Source: an uncultured Verrucomicrobia subdivision 3 bacterium (GTDB lineage Bacteria > Verrucomicrobiota > Verrucomicrobiae > Limisphaerales > UBA11358). From it: a stretch of DNA of 33,221 nt. The notes below the pieces were generated by a model that ran no database searches, was not told the origin of the DNA, and saw only the letters and a list, made by a program, of their open reading frames with translations. Both the position numbers and the translations under genes were made by a program. The stretch's first letter is position 1; each line of letters starts with the position of its first letter. Of this stretch, positions 9,163-17,526 are shown one piece after another. Where the stretch lies: positions 1 through 33,221 of the forward strand of contig CAINDH010000060.1 of NCBI GenBank assembly GCA_903847285.1, written 5' to 3'.

Positions 9163-9209
9163 AATAACAAAAAGCCCCACTTCGTCTTGTCGGATGAAAA
9201 GGGGACAAG
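9163..9209 (-). promoter_or_regulatory. Promoter-like element with TTGTC/GACAA dyad, copy A
   Basis: Upstream of the 1166-aa PATR gene. Read on the minus strand it has an inverted repeat CTTGTC (9209-9204) and GACAAG (9191-9186) around a 12-nt core, then exactly 17 nt, then GTTATT (9168-9163). GACAAG and GTTATT sit at -35/-10 spacing, which would put transcription start near 9156, about 45 nt before the start codon. The same arrangement recurs at 14263-14309. Promoter function is inferred from the conservation. Confidence 0.5.
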
Positions 9210-9244
9210 GCAAAAATATTATGAATCCAGAAGTTTTAGATTAA

Positions 9245-12049
9245 TTACGGCGTCACCACCCGATAAAACCGCTGCGGAAAATTGGTAGTCTGCTGATCCG
9301 TGAAACTAAACACACCGCCATTGAATGTCCCGGTGATGGTCGACGCCCAATTCGCGATTGGCTGCGCCAGATTCGTTGTGGCCAGAATGCGATACCCCCC
9401 GCCGTTGGGACCAGTGCCGAACAACGAAAAACTGCCGCCAGCATTGAAGGTCACATTGGTAAATTGCGGCGGCGCGACGGACAGGAGCAACAGTTGCGGT
9501 TGTTGCGCGGCATTGCTGCTCTCGCGCGAGGCGTAGCTCACCGTGCCCGGGCCGCCGACGTTGCTTAATGAAAATAATTCCAGCGACAACTGGCCGTCAC
9601 CGGCGAGAGCGACCTGCACCTGCGGCGTGATGACAATTTCCACCGGCGCATTGGTCGTGGGAATCCACGTGGCAAAACGTTTGCCGCCGCCGGGCTGATT
9701 GCTCCACGTGATCGTGCTCTCGTTCCACGCGCTGTTCGTCACAAGCGTGAGGCCGTTCTCAATTCCATTCGTGCCAACACTAACAGGCGTGAACCGAATT
9801 CGCGCCTGCACAAAATTTGTCGGCGCGCCCACCAAATTCCAGCGAAAGTAAGCCTGTCGCTGGTTGTCCGCCGTGCCATCAATTTTTATGAGCAGGGTGG
9901 AATTGGTTCCAAAATTTAAACCAGCGTTGACGCCTCCACGGACGTAGGCATCGGCCACGGGAAAAACTGAATTCGTCACATACGCGACCGCTGGTGTGAC
10001 TTGAAATTCCAGCATCGCCCAATCAATTCCCACATCGCCCGCGACCGCGAGATTCAATTTTCCATCAGCAAGTAGGTTGAGTTGATTTCCCAAATCAAAA
10101 ACACGAACGGTCGTATTGGTTCCCGCGCCGATGGGCGACCAGCCGAGATTCGCAAAGCGATTACTGCTTGCGTTGGATTCGAGATACAGTGCGACGTTGG
10201 ATGAATTGCCGCTGACCGAACGCATCGCCAGCGCCAGTGTCGCGCCGGCAATTTGGTCAGTGGTCGCCAGCGAAAAATTAAACGTGAATGGAACCCACTG
10301 ATTCGTTGCGACACAATCAAATCCATTCACCGCCGCCGAACCAGCAGCGGATTGCACGCTTGCGCGCCACGTGGAATCCACGTTCACTACTTCGCCTGTT
10401 GGGCTACTCGTGGAAAAATTATCTAGGTCGCCAATCCAGTATTCGCGTGTATCTAAATTTGGCGCGGCGAGCCGGTCTTGCAGTTGCGAATAGTAAAGAC
10501 TATTCGGAAAAACATTGGTGCCGGGTGAATCGTAAGTGCCAGCGGGAGCAGGATACGGAATGGCAGCGGTATTAGCCACGAGCGGACCAATGCTGCCGAT
10601 GAGCCAATTCCGTGCGGTGGGCGGATTCTCGACCACCAATCCGTCGGCAGTGGCATTCCAAATGACTTCGTTTGCACCGGCCCAACCGTGACTGGTGCCG
10701 AGATTACCCCGGTTACGAATCGCTAGGACTCCATCGCTGGCAACGTCGCCGTGAACATTCACGTTGTCCCAAGTTGCACCGGTGGACCAACGGAAGTGCG
10801 GCCCACAATCGTTCCACGCGATGTCGCTCAAGCCGTCCACAAAAACATTCGGCCCGACCGTGAGTGATTGCAGGACGAACTGATGACGGTCATTGCGCGT
10901 GTAGCAATTCTGGTTCAGACAAAATTGACAATCGTTCAGAACAAAAGCGTAGCGGCGTCCGCCGGTGATTTCAGAAACCGGATCCAGCGAAGTGCAATCG
11001 CGCACGGTGATGTTGCGCACTCCTGGCCTGGAAGCGGAAGTGCCAGCGATTGACACGCAGGCATAAGCGAAATTGCTGGCGGTCACATTGCGCGCCCAGC
11101 CATTTGCAATGGCGCCGTCAAACTGGATGAACTCCCAGGCGTGATTTTCATCCGCAAAATAATTGGTGGTGGCGCTGGTATTGGTGACCACTGCCGGATT
11201 GAAATAGGAGATGCCGCGCAGATTTTCCACACCCACATTCGTCATGCGCCCCGGCCACGAATAACTGAAAATTGTTCCGCCGCCGTATTGCTGTTCCAAG
11301 GCACACGTCAACGGCGCGTCCAGCGTGATGGAGTTGCCTTCGACGCGCGTGATGGTGCGGTCGGCATAAATGTCGAAGCTCCCCGCCGTCCACGCCGGGG
11401 AAACCAGATTCATCCCGATATTCGTGATCCACAGCGACGTGCTCGGGCGGCGAACGAACACCGTCGTGCCAGCGGAAAAACCATTCGTGCTATCCACATT
11501 GAAACTGCGCGCACCGACGGGGACGTAAACGTTCGTGATGTTGTGCGTGGTGAGGGTGGTGTAGGCCGATGAGTTGGAAAACAAAATCAGGCTTGGCTGA
11601 GCGGCTCCCACATACGTCGCATAGAGCACGGTGTTGTTGTTCGTGTTACTGCCCTCCCCTGCTCCACGCAGCACAACACCGCTCGCCGCGATGACCAATG
11701 TGTTGGAGACGGGATAGAAACCGGGAGTAAGTTGCACGGCACCACGTAATCCATTCGCATCGAGCGGAAGGCTGGAAACATAATTGATGGCGGCTTGAAT
11801 TCGCGCAGAGTTATCGCCGGCGACGGGTGTGACATTCGTTTTCGTCGCAATGTTGGGGATCGCTACGCCGCCGCCTTTGTAACCGACGGCAGAATAATCC
11901 AGCACGCGATTGCCGAGCGCATCGGGCTGACGAATCATCCGCCCACTTGCGCCCGGAAAACACCACGCGCTCAAATTGGTAGCCGCGTTCGCTGCTACCG
12001 ATAAAAGCCCGATCAAAACGATGACCAGCCATGAGTTGTGAATTCTCAT
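9245..12049 (-). CDS. Secreted right-handed beta-helix protein with C-terminal CBM96/DNRLRE domain
   Basis: Exported protein of about 934 aa with a signal peptide (MRIHNSWLVIVLIGLLSVAANA). Next comes a pectate-lyase-3-like start 'GDNSARIQAAINYV...GAVQLTPGFYPV...GVVLRGAGEG' and a parallel beta-helix to about residue 480. A beta-sandwich-like stretch follows ('DSTWRASVQSAAGS...WAMLEF'). Then comes a CBM96/DNRLRE module at about 690-860: 'PVADAYVRGG...NFGTNSTLLIK...RQAYFRWNL', 'WNESTITWSNQP' and 'VSYASRE...PQLLL'. CBM96 has been linked to alginate binding, which fits the neighbouring alginate operon. It ends in a verrucomicrobial C-terminus 'GYRILATTNL...NW...FPQRFYRVVTP'. ATG 12049 was chosen; a GTG at 12067 overlaps the preceding stop as GTGA, so translational coupling is possible. 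Lyase activity is plausible but catalytic residues cannot be assigned. Confidence 0.82.
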   Translation of the reverse strand: MRIHNSWLVIVLIGLLSVAANAATNLSAWCFPGASGRMIRQPDALGNRVLDYSAVGYKGGGVAIPNIATKTNVTPVAGDNSARIQAAINYVSSLPLDANGLRGAVQLTPGFYPVSNTLVIAASGVVLRGAGEGSNTNNNTVLYATYVGAAQPSLILFSNSSAYTTLTTHNITNVYVPVGARSFNVDSTNGFSAGTTVFVRRPSTSLWITNIGMNLVSPAWTAGSFDIYADRTITRVEGNSITLDAPLTCALEQQYGGGTIFSYSWPGRMTNVGVENLRGISYFNPAVVTNTSATTNYFADENHAWEFIQFDGAIANGWARNVTASNFAYACVSIAGTSASRPGVRNITVRDCTSLDPVSEITGGRRYAFVLNDCQFCLNQNCYTRNDRHQFVLQSLTVGPNVFVDGLSDIAWNDCGPHFRWSTGATWDNVNVHGDVASDGVLAIRNRGNLGTSHGWAGANEVIWNATADGLVVENPPTARNWLIGSIGPLVANTAAIPYPAPAGTYDSPGTNVFPNSLYYSQLQDRLAAPNLDTREYWIGDLDNFSTSSPTGEVVNVDSTWRASVQSAAGSAAVNGFDCVATNQWVPFTFNFSLATTDQIAGATLALAMRSVSGNSSNVALYLESNASSNRFANLGWSPIGAGTNTTVRVFDLGNQLNLLADGKLNLAVAGDVGIDWAMLEFQVTPAVAYVTNSVFPVADAYVRGGVNAGLNFGTNSTLLIKIDGTADNQRQAYFRWNLVGAPTNFVQARIRFTPVSVGTNGIENGLTLVTNSAWNESTITWSNQPGGGKRFATWIPTTNAPVEIVITPQVQVALAGDGQLSLELFSLSNVGGPGTVSYASRESSNAAQQPQLLLLSVAPPQFTNVTFNAGGSFSLFGTGPNGGGYRILATTNLAQPIANWASTITGTFNGGVFSFTDQQTTNFPQRFYRVVTP

Positions 12050-12063
12050 CGGCTGGAAATGTA

Positions 12064-14130
12064 TCACTGCGAGAGACGGTAGAACACCGTTGGATTCGCC
12101 GGATTGATGGTAGCAGTCACGCCGCTCACATTCCCACCCGGGAAATCAAACCATGCGTTGTTCAAGCCAGTATTCAGGGAATTAGTCTGAGATTGAAGTT
12201 TGAACGCGCCGGTCCAATTGAAGGTCAGGACGCTTCCCGATTTTGAAACACTCAGCAAAGGCGCGCTCACACTGCCGCTCACCACCGAGATGCTGCCGTC
12301 TACCGCCAAATCATTTTGCCATGCGAGGCCAGCGGGTAATGCACCGCTGACAGTCATCCCTGCGCCGTTCGAAACGGCCTGGCTGAAGATTTTGAATTTA
12401 TCGCCGAGTGCCAGCGCGGTTGCGCCGGACAGATTGGTGGTCACGGTAATTTTTCCATTACCCGAATTGGTTATTGTTCCGCTCACGACCGCGAGGTCGT
12501 TCGAGGGCGACGCCGTTTTCTTAACCTTGATGAGAACATCGCCACCCAAATCGAGGCCGCTGCTCATGGTCAATGTGCCGACGGCACTCAATGCTCCCGG
12601 AGCCAGCATGCCGTTGGTGGTGATGATGACCGGCGCGGAGATCGTGCCCGTGCCGCCCAATGTGGCGTCTGACAACACCGATGCGCCGCCGATGGAGCCG
12701 TTCACGAGCAACGTGCCGCCGCGCGTGTTGGTCGTGCCGCCGGTGTAAGTATTGGCCGAGTTCAGATTCACGATGCCGTGGCCGTGTTTTTCCACGCCAC
12801 CCTGAAACGCGCCGTTGTCGCGCAGCACGGCATTGAATGTGATCACGCCGCCGGTATCTGGCGTTAGGCTGACGTTGCGGTTCTTGTTGCCGGTGACTCC
12901 GATGAGGTCAAAGTTCGCCCCGCCGATGACTAGGGTAGTATTTGAGGTGACGGTGATTTGTTTCGTAGCGGTGCCGGTTTGAAAACCACCATTCGTGAAC
13001 GTGAGCGTGGATGAACCCGCGCCGGAATTGGTGACGATGATGATTCCCGTCAACTGCAGCTGATTCATCGTGTAACTGTCCGCCGTGGCGAGCGCCAACG
13101 TGCTGTTGAATGCCGTGCTGCCACCCTGCGCCAGACTGGAAGCGCTGGAGAGTGACTGCCGACCGAACACCTGCAACATCGCGTTAGGGCCGAAGATCGT
13201 CGTCAGATTGGTGTAGGTATTGGTTCCGTGGAGCGCGGCGAATCCGCTGTTGATTGTAAGCGGAGTATTTCCCTGAATGGAGCCAGTCAATGTCTCATTG
13301 AGCACTGAATTGGCCGTGGTCAAAATAACTGCATTGCCAGATCCGTTGCTGATGACACCGCTCAAGTTGCAGGTGGAATCGTTGGTGATGGTGAACGACG
13401 CCTTGAACGGCAACTGTGCAGTCACAATGTTGCTGGGCGCATACGGATTGCCGCCGTAGTTGAAAACACCACCACCGGTCAACGTAAGCGTCTTGCTAGA
13501 GGAACTGCCCGTGATGAGCGCGTTGATGGTCAGCATCGAACCTGTCTGCACGTTGAAGTTGATACCGTTAGTGCAAACGATGCTCAGTGTCAGCGGATTT
13601 CCCTGAACCGAATTCGTGGCGTTGTTCAGATTGGTTTCCAAAATCGTGAGCGAGGAATTACTGGCAAGGTAAATGGCGTCATTGGTCACGCCGGAAATGG
13701 AATTGCTGAACGAAGTGCCGCTGTTTGCCTGACTGATACCGTCACCGAGACGAAGCACCGGGCTGCCGGCAGCGGCGTTCGTGGCGTTGACGGACAGAGT
13801 GTAGGCCAGACCGTTCGTGACGTTGATAGACTGCGAGTAAGTGTTGCCAGCCGCTTGGTAGAAATTCGTCATCGCCGTGGACAAAGGTTGGATCACGATG
13901 TCCTGATGCGAACCGGCATTGGCATTGGTCGTTGGAGCCGAGGCCAAAGTCCAGTTAGCACTGCCGCTCAACGAGGGGCCATTAGTCAGAATGTTTATCC
14001 CACCCATCGCCGGGATTGCGCAAAGCGACGACGCCACCAGTAAAAGACCAAGCGCGACCGGATGGCTCATGCGCTGCGGGAAGTGGCTGGATGACTTGGA
14101 TGCAAACTTTTGGAACAAGCTGTTTTTCAT
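12064..14130 (-). CDS. Secreted PATR (autotransporter-associated beta-strand repeat) protein
   Basis: Exported protein of 688 aa. The N-terminus is long and basic, then hydrophobic ('VALGLLLVASSLCAIPAMG', cleavage near residue 43). The rest is Ser/Thr/Asn/Gly-rich beta-repeat sequence with a clear PATR unit 'GGVEKHGHGIVNLNSANTYT' followed by 'GGTTNTRGGTLLVNGSI' around residue 450-490. From 'ALGDKFKIFS' to the last residue it parallels the protein at 5612-9112: 'GLAWQNDLAVDGSISV' against 'GLVWQNNLPVDGSIKV', and the shared end 'FKLQSQTN...WFDFPGG...NPTVFYRLSQ'. No barrel domain. The stop codon overlaps a possible GTG start of the beta-helix gene, so the two genes form one operon. A role in the outer surface or extracellular matrix is inferred from architecture only. 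Confidence 0.83.
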   Translation of the reverse strand: MKNSLFQKFASKSSSHFPQRMSHPVALGLLLVASSLCAIPAMGGINILTNGPSLSGSANWTLASAPTTNANAGSHQDIVIQPLSTAMTNFYQAAGNTYSQSINVTNGLAYTLSVNATNAAAGSPVLRLGDGISQANSGTSFSNSISGVTNDAIYLASNSSLTILETNLNNATNSVQGNPLTLSIVCTNGINFNVQTGSMLTINALITGSSSSKTLTLTGGGVFNYGGNPYAPSNIVTAQLPFKASFTITNDSTCNLSGVISNGSGNAVILTTANSVLNETLTGSIQGNTPLTINSGFAALHGTNTYTNLTTIFGPNAMLQVFGRQSLSSASSLAQGGSTAFNSTLALATADSYTMNQLQLTGIIIVTNSGAGSSTLTFTNGGFQTGTATKQITVTSNTTLVIGGANFDLIGVTGNKNRNVSLTPDTGGVITFNAVLRDNGAFQGGVEKHGHGIVNLNSANTYTGGTTNTRGGTLLVNGSIGGASVLSDATLGGTGTISAPVIITTNGMLAPGALSAVGTLTMSSGLDLGGDVLIKVKKTASPSNDLAVVSGTITNSGNGKITVTTNLSGATALALGDKFKIFSQAVSNGAGMTVSGALPAGLAWQNDLAVDGSISVVSGSVSAPLLSVSKSGSVLTFNWTGAFKLQSQTNSLNTGLNNAWFDFPGGNVSGVTATINPANPTVFYRLSQ

Positions 14131-14262
14131 GGGAGTCTTATGGCTTTTATCAGAGGGAGCTTCAATTGTGAACGGAAATCATGGCGGATAGTTTACGACA
14201 TCCATCAGTCAAAAGTGCGACGGCGCTTCGCTGGCAAAGATTTCTGTGAACAAGGAAAAGAA

Positions 14263-14309
14263 GATAACACAAATCTCCAAGCTGGCTTGTCGGATGAAGC
14301 GTGGACAAT
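14263..14309 (-). promoter_or_regulatory. Promoter-like element with TTGTC/GACAA dyad, copy B
   Basis: Second copy of the element at 9163-9209, upstream of the 688-aa PATR gene. On the minus strand ATTGTC (14309-14304) and GACAAG (14291-14286) flank a 12-nt core that keeps TTCATCC, followed by exactly 17 nt and GTTATC (14268-14263). About 18 of 24 bases of the dyad region match copy A, and spacing to the -10-like box is identical. The implied start near 14256 leaves a leader of about 126 nt before the ATG at 14130. Confidence 0.5.
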
Positions 14310-14347
14310 GCTCAACGCCCCCCGGCGAACGCGTAGCGTCTTGGAGT

Positions 14348-14496
14348 GCGCCAGCCCTTCCGCCTATGCGGCGCGCCATAGCGCCGCTTCGGCGCGACGG
14401 CGGCTGGCGCTTTGGACAGCGGCGCGGCGGATGGCAGTGCGGTGGTCGTTTTCGCGCTGCGAAAACGCCGTCGCCGAGCGCAGCGTCAGGCGACGG
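14348..14496. repeat. Tandem hairpins, non-coding structured repeat region
   Basis: Three inverted repeats lie head to tail in a GC-rich stretch without a credible gene: GCGCCAGCC (14348-14356) with GGCTGGCGC (14402-14410), enclosing further GC-rich pairings; GTTTTCGC (14448-14455) with GCGAAAAC (14459-14466); and CCGTCGCC (14468-14475) with GGCGACGG (14489-14496). Open frames cross it on both strands but give Arg/Pro/Ala-rich low-complexity peptides. It looks like a REP/BIME-like dispersed repeat. The rest of 14310-14690 shows nothing recognisable. Confidence 0.6.
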
Positions 14497-14690
14497 AATC
14501 ATTCGTGCGCCAAAAATCGTGACCACGCCCCAAAGTGCCTGCTTCGCAGTCAAAAGTTGCCGCAGCGCGACAACTTCCACCAGCCCTCCGCGACGGCGCC
14601 GCCTTGGCTCGGACGCGTTTCCGGCTCATTTCAACAATAAAATTAGGGTGGACAGAAACTTACCCCCTCAATAGAGTCGCTCCATGAAAA

Positions 14691-14733
14691 AGGATAGGCT
14701 GAACAACCGGCTGCACATTACTAGTTAGGCAGC
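14691..14733. repeat. Left boundary of one-gene cassette (direct repeat plus TTAGGCAGC arm)
   Basis: AGGATAGGCTGAACAACC (14691-14708) is a direct copy, 17 of 18 bases, of 15073-15090 on the other side of the 107-aa gene. Eighteen bases further on, TTAGGCAGC (14725-14733) is the exact reverse complement of GCTGCCTAA (15060-15068) at the gene's end. GTTAGGC (14724-14730) fits the integron R' consensus GTTRRRY. Confidence 0.55.
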
Positions 14734-14744
14734 AACGAGGATTT

Positions 14745-15068
14745 ATGCCGATTGAAATTAGAAGCATAGACGAGATTGAGCCAGGCGATTACTACGAAGA
14801 TTGCGCCTTTCATCCGTGTCTCTGCGTAAGCAAAGGCATGGGGATGGTGGATGGCATTTCGCTAGTTGACGGTTCTTTCCCTCGGAATTGCGGAGTTCCG
14901 CAGTGCGGAGTTCGTAAGCTTACAGTCGAGGAGGCTATCAGATGGCGGCTTTTCGGCCCGCCAGATGTGCCACCAGAGCTTGAGATGACAGATGAGCAGA
15001 AGTATTGGCTGAAGGAGTTAGATTATGCTCGGAAGCTTTGGCCAGAAAAGGATCACAATGCTGCCTAA
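14745..15068 (+). CDS. Hypothetical 107-aa Cys-containing protein, cassette-borne
   Basis: Not recognised as a named family. The protein is acidic, without signal peptide or membrane helix, and probably cytoplasmic. Five cysteines form two groups, C20-x4-C25-x-C27 and C49-x4-C54, which could hold a metal or disulfides. Other notable stretches are 'EIEPGDYYEDCAFHPC', 'GISLVDGSFPRNCG' and 'CGVRKLTVEEAIRWRLFGPP'. ATG 14745 is preceded by AACGAGG at good Shine-Dalgarno spacing, unlike most genes here. Codon use looks more A/T-rich than that of the flanking pnp gene, suggesting transfer. The last two Ala codons and the stop fall inside the GCTGCCTAA arm, as cassette genes often do with their recombination site. 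Orientation is opposite to both neighbours. A cassette function such as stress or immunity cannot be inferred further. Confidence 0.72.
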   Translation: MPIEIRSIDEIEPGDYYEDCAFHPCLCVSKGMGMVDGISLVDGSFPRNCGVPQCGVRKLTVEEAIRWRLFGPPDVPPELEMTDEQKYWLKELDYARKLWPEKDHNAA

Positions 15069-15090
15069 TAAGAGGATAGGCTGACCAACC
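15060..15090. repeat. Right boundary of one-gene cassette (GCTGCCTAA arm plus direct repeat)
   Basis: GCTGCCTAA (15060-15068) contains the stop codon of the 107-aa gene and is inverted relative to 14725-14733. GCCTAAT (15064... read from 15064 within the arm) is one base off the integron R'' consensus RYYYAAC. Four bases on, AGGATAGGCTGACCAACC (15073-15090) repeats the left boundary. Recombination between the two direct repeats would release a circle of about 382 bp whose junction has 9-bp palindromic ends. Confidence 0.55.
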
Positions 15091-15113
15091 TTCGACGGAT
15101 TTCCAAAACCAAA

Positions 15114-15147
15114 AAAAGCGCGGACGGCTTTCGCCATCCGCGCTTTT
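15114..15147. terminator. Bidirectional Rho-independent terminator (pnp end)
   Basis: AAAAGCGCGGACGGC (15114-15128) pairs with GCCATCCGCGCTTTT (15133-15147) with one mismatch/wobble and a 4-nt loop (GAAA on the minus strand). The minus strand continues with seven T after the stem, terminating pnp; the plus strand has four T and may also stop transcription from the 107-aa gene. Confidence 0.85.
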
Positions 15148-15164
15148 GAATTGTTAGCGGGAGG

Positions 15165-17306
15165 TTACTTCACCGGGGCTTCGGTGGTGGCGGCTTCTTC
15201 TTTGTCGCGGTCTTCCATCGCAGCTTTGCGGGAGAGTTTCACGCGGCCTTTTTCGTCCACGCCGAGGCATTTCACCGTGATCTCGTCGCCTTCTTTGACG
15301 ATGTCTTCGGTGCGTTTCACGCGGAAGTTGGCCAACTCGCTGATGTGCACGAGGCCGTCTTTTCCGGGGAGGAATTCCACGAAGCAGCCGAATTCTTTGA
15401 TGGTCACGACGCGGCCGCGATAGATCTTGCCGATCTCAGCCTCGGCGCCCAAACCGGTGATGGCGTCCACGGCGATCTTCATGCCTTCCACCGAAACGGA
15501 GAACACGTTGACCGTGCCGTCGTCTTCGATGTCGATTTCGCAACCGGATTCTTCGACGAGGCGTTTGATGTTCTTGCCACCAGGTCCGATGAGCGCGCCG
15601 ATCTTCTCGGGGTTGATCTTGAGCACCTGGATGCGCGGAGCGTATTTGCTGAGCTCGGTGCGGGCGGTGGAGATGGTCTTGGCCATGTCGGCGAGGATCG
15701 AGAGGCGCGCGATGCGGGCTTTCTCAACCGTCTCGGTCATCAGCGCGAAGGGAATGCCCTTGAGCTTGAGGTCGAGTTGGAAGCCGGTGATTCCCTTCTC
15801 GGTGCCGGCGATCTTGCAGTCCATGTCGCAATACGCATCTTCCCAGCCGATGATGTCGGTGAGGAGTTTGTATTTGGAAATGGTTTCACCGCTGTATTCG
15901 GTGCAGATGCCAACGCTGATGCCCGCGACCGGGCGGATCAACGGAACGCCAGCGTCAAGCAACGCGAGCGTGCCGCCGCAGACGGAGGCCATCGAGGTGG
16001 AACCGTTGGATTCCATGATCTCGCTGACGACGCGCACGGCGTAGGGATAATCTTTCGGGAGCATCGGTTCGATGGAACGCTCGGCAAGCGCACCGTGGCC
16101 GATTTCGCGGCGGCCGGGGCCGCTAATGCGTCCGGTTTCACCGACGGAGAAATTCGGGAAGTTGTAGTGCAACAGGAATTTCTTGGTGGTCTGGCCGCCA
16201 GTGTAGGAATCGAATTCCTGGATGTCATCGCCAGTGCCGAGCGTGACGAGCGAGACAGCCTGCGTTTCACCACGGGCAAACACGGCGGAACCGTGGGAGC
16301 GCGGGAGAATGCCGACTTCGCTGGAGATTGCGCGAATTTGGTCAAAGCCACGACCGTCGAGGCGCTTGCCGCTTTCGAGGATCAATTTGCGAACGGCTTC
16401 TTTCTGGATGTAGTAGAAAGCGTCGTTGATGACGAACGGGGTGACCTTCTCAGCGCCGTATTTGGCGACGAGCTTTTCACCGACTTCGTTCTTGATGGCG
16501 TTGCAGGCGCCTTCGCGATTGAGTTTGCCGGGCGTGAGCAGCGCAGGCACGAAACGGTCACCAGCGAGGGCCTTCGCATCCGCGAGGATGTCGTCGGGAA
16601 CGATCTTCAAGGTGATTTCGCGCTTCTTCTTGCCGACCTTCGCGGCGAGTTCTTTCTGCGCGGCAATCTGCGGCTGGATGGCCGCCTGCGCGAACACCAA
16701 TGCAGCATTGAAATCAGCTTCGGTGATTTCCTTGGCCGCGCCTTCATACATGACGATGTCTTTTTCGTTGCCGACATAGACGAGGTCAAGATCGCTGTCT
16801 GCCTGTTCGGCGTGCGTGGGATTGGCGATGAACTTGCCACCAACGCGACCGATACGCGCGGCACCGAGCGGACCGGCCCACGGAATGTCGGAAACCATCA
16901 ACGCGGCGCTCGCGCCAACGATGCTCAAAATATCGGGATCGTTCTCGCCGTCCGCGCTAAGGAGCACGGTCTGGACCTGAACTTCGTTATACCAGCCTTT
17001 GGGAAACAACGGACGAATCGGGCGGTCGGTGAGACGGCAGGTGAGAATTTCTTTTTCCGTCGGCCGGCCTTCGCGCTTGAAGTAGCCACCGGGGAATTTG
17101 CCAGCCGCCGCCGCTTTTTCGCGGTAGTCAACGGTGAGCGGGAAGAAATCTTGACCATCTTTGGCTTTCGTCGCGGCGACGGCGGCAACGAGGACGATGG
17201 TTTCGCCCATCTGGACGGTAACGGAACCGTCGGCCTGTTTGGCCAGCTTGCCGGATTCAATCGTGAGGTGCTTGTCGCCGATGGCGGCGGTAATCTTATG
17301 TGACAT
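15165..17306 (-). CDS. pnp: Polyribonucleotide nucleotidyltransferase (PNPase)
   Basis: Phosphorolytic 3'-5' exoribonuclease, trimeric, a component of RNA degradation complexes in the cytoplasm. It has 713 aa, the usual length. The order of parts is normal: first RNase PH domain ('[18 protein letters not shown]...[13 protein letters not shown]'), alpha-helical linker, second RNase PH domain ('[14 protein letters not shown]', '[20 protein letters not shown]'-like segment with the conserved Asp residues), KH domain ('[16 protein letters not shown]') and S1 domain ('[17 protein letters not shown]...GLVHISEL'). The start at 17306 (MSHKITA) was preferred over an upstream ATG at 17327 because homology begins there. 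It follows rpsO in the widely conserved rpsO-pnp order, with about 220 bp between that include the rpsO terminator, so pnp may also have its own promoter in the leader. Confidence 0.98.
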   Translation of the reverse strand: MSHKITAAIGDKHLTIESGKLAKQADGSVTVQMGETIVLVAAVAATKAKDGQDFFPLTVDYREKAAAAGKFPGGYFKREGRPTEKEILTCRLTDRPIRPLFPKGWYNEVQVQTVLLSADGENDPDILSIVGASAALMVSDIPWAGPLGAARIGRVGGKFIANPTHAEQADSDLDLVYVGNEKDIVMYEGAAKEITEADFNAALVFAQAAIQPQIAAQKELAAKVGKKKREITLKIVPDDILADAKALAGDRFVPALLTPGKLNREGACNAIKNEVGEKLVAKYGAEKVTPFVINDAFYYIQKEAVRKLILESGKRLDGRGFDQIRAISSEVGILPRSHGSAVFARGETQAVSLVTLGTGDDIQEFDSYTGGQTTKKFLLHYNFPNFSVGETGRISGPGRREIGHGALAERSIEPMLPKDYPYAVRVVSEIMESNGSTSMASVCGGTLALLDAGVPLIRPVAGISVGICTEYSGETISKYKLLTDIIGWEDAYCDMDCKIAGTEKGITGFQLDLKLKGIPFALMTETVEKARIARLSILADMAKTISTARTELSKYAPRIQVLKINPEKIGALIGPGGKNIKRLVEESGCEIDIEDDGTVNVFSVSVEGMKIAVDAITGLGAEAEIGKIYRGRVVTIKEFGCFVEFLPGKDGLVHISELANFRVKRTEDIVKEGDEITVKCLGVDEKGRVKLSRKAAMEDRDKEEAATTEAPVK

Positions 17307-17465
17307 AACTTTTTTGACCCGCCGCACCCCAGAGGAACTTCAGTGAACCCCGAAATGGTCAAACCTGTTCGGAGCTGAATGAAATTTCCCGGGAACGGCG
17401 GAATTTTCTACGCGAGCTTTTTTGGTTGGAGGAGTCCGAAGGTTCGCGCGGCCCGACGGGAATCC

Positions 17466-17507
17466 AAAAACGAAAGGCGGGCCTCGTGAAAAAGCCGCGC
17501 CTTCCGT
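17466..17507 (-). terminator. Terminator-like hairpin downstream of rpsO
   Basis: On the minus strand CGGAAGGCGCGGC (17506-17494) faces GGCCCGCCTTTCG (17483-17471) in an imperfect GC-rich stem, followed by TTTTTGG (17470 on). It is placed 20 bp after the rpsO stop and would attenuate read-through into pnp. Confidence 0.6.
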
Positions 17508-17526
17508 AAATTAAAATACGACTAAC

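Noticed and set aside
9245..12049. Calling the beta-helix protein a PL6 alginate lyase
   Set aside because: The fold and context fit, but the catalytic Lys/Arg pattern and calcium site of PL6 could not be located by eye; kept as beta-helix/CBM96 protein.
14110..14674. Several overlapping frames on both strands between the PATR gene and the cassette
   Set aside because: They translate hairpin-rich repeat DNA into Arg/Pro/Ala-rich peptides; no frame is favoured and no ribosome-binding site fits.
15345..17303. 652-codon open frame on the plus strand opposite pnp
   Set aside because: Complementary shadow of the PNPase gene; its Asp/Gly/Ala-rich translation has no domain, while the minus strand encodes an unmistakable complete PNPase.
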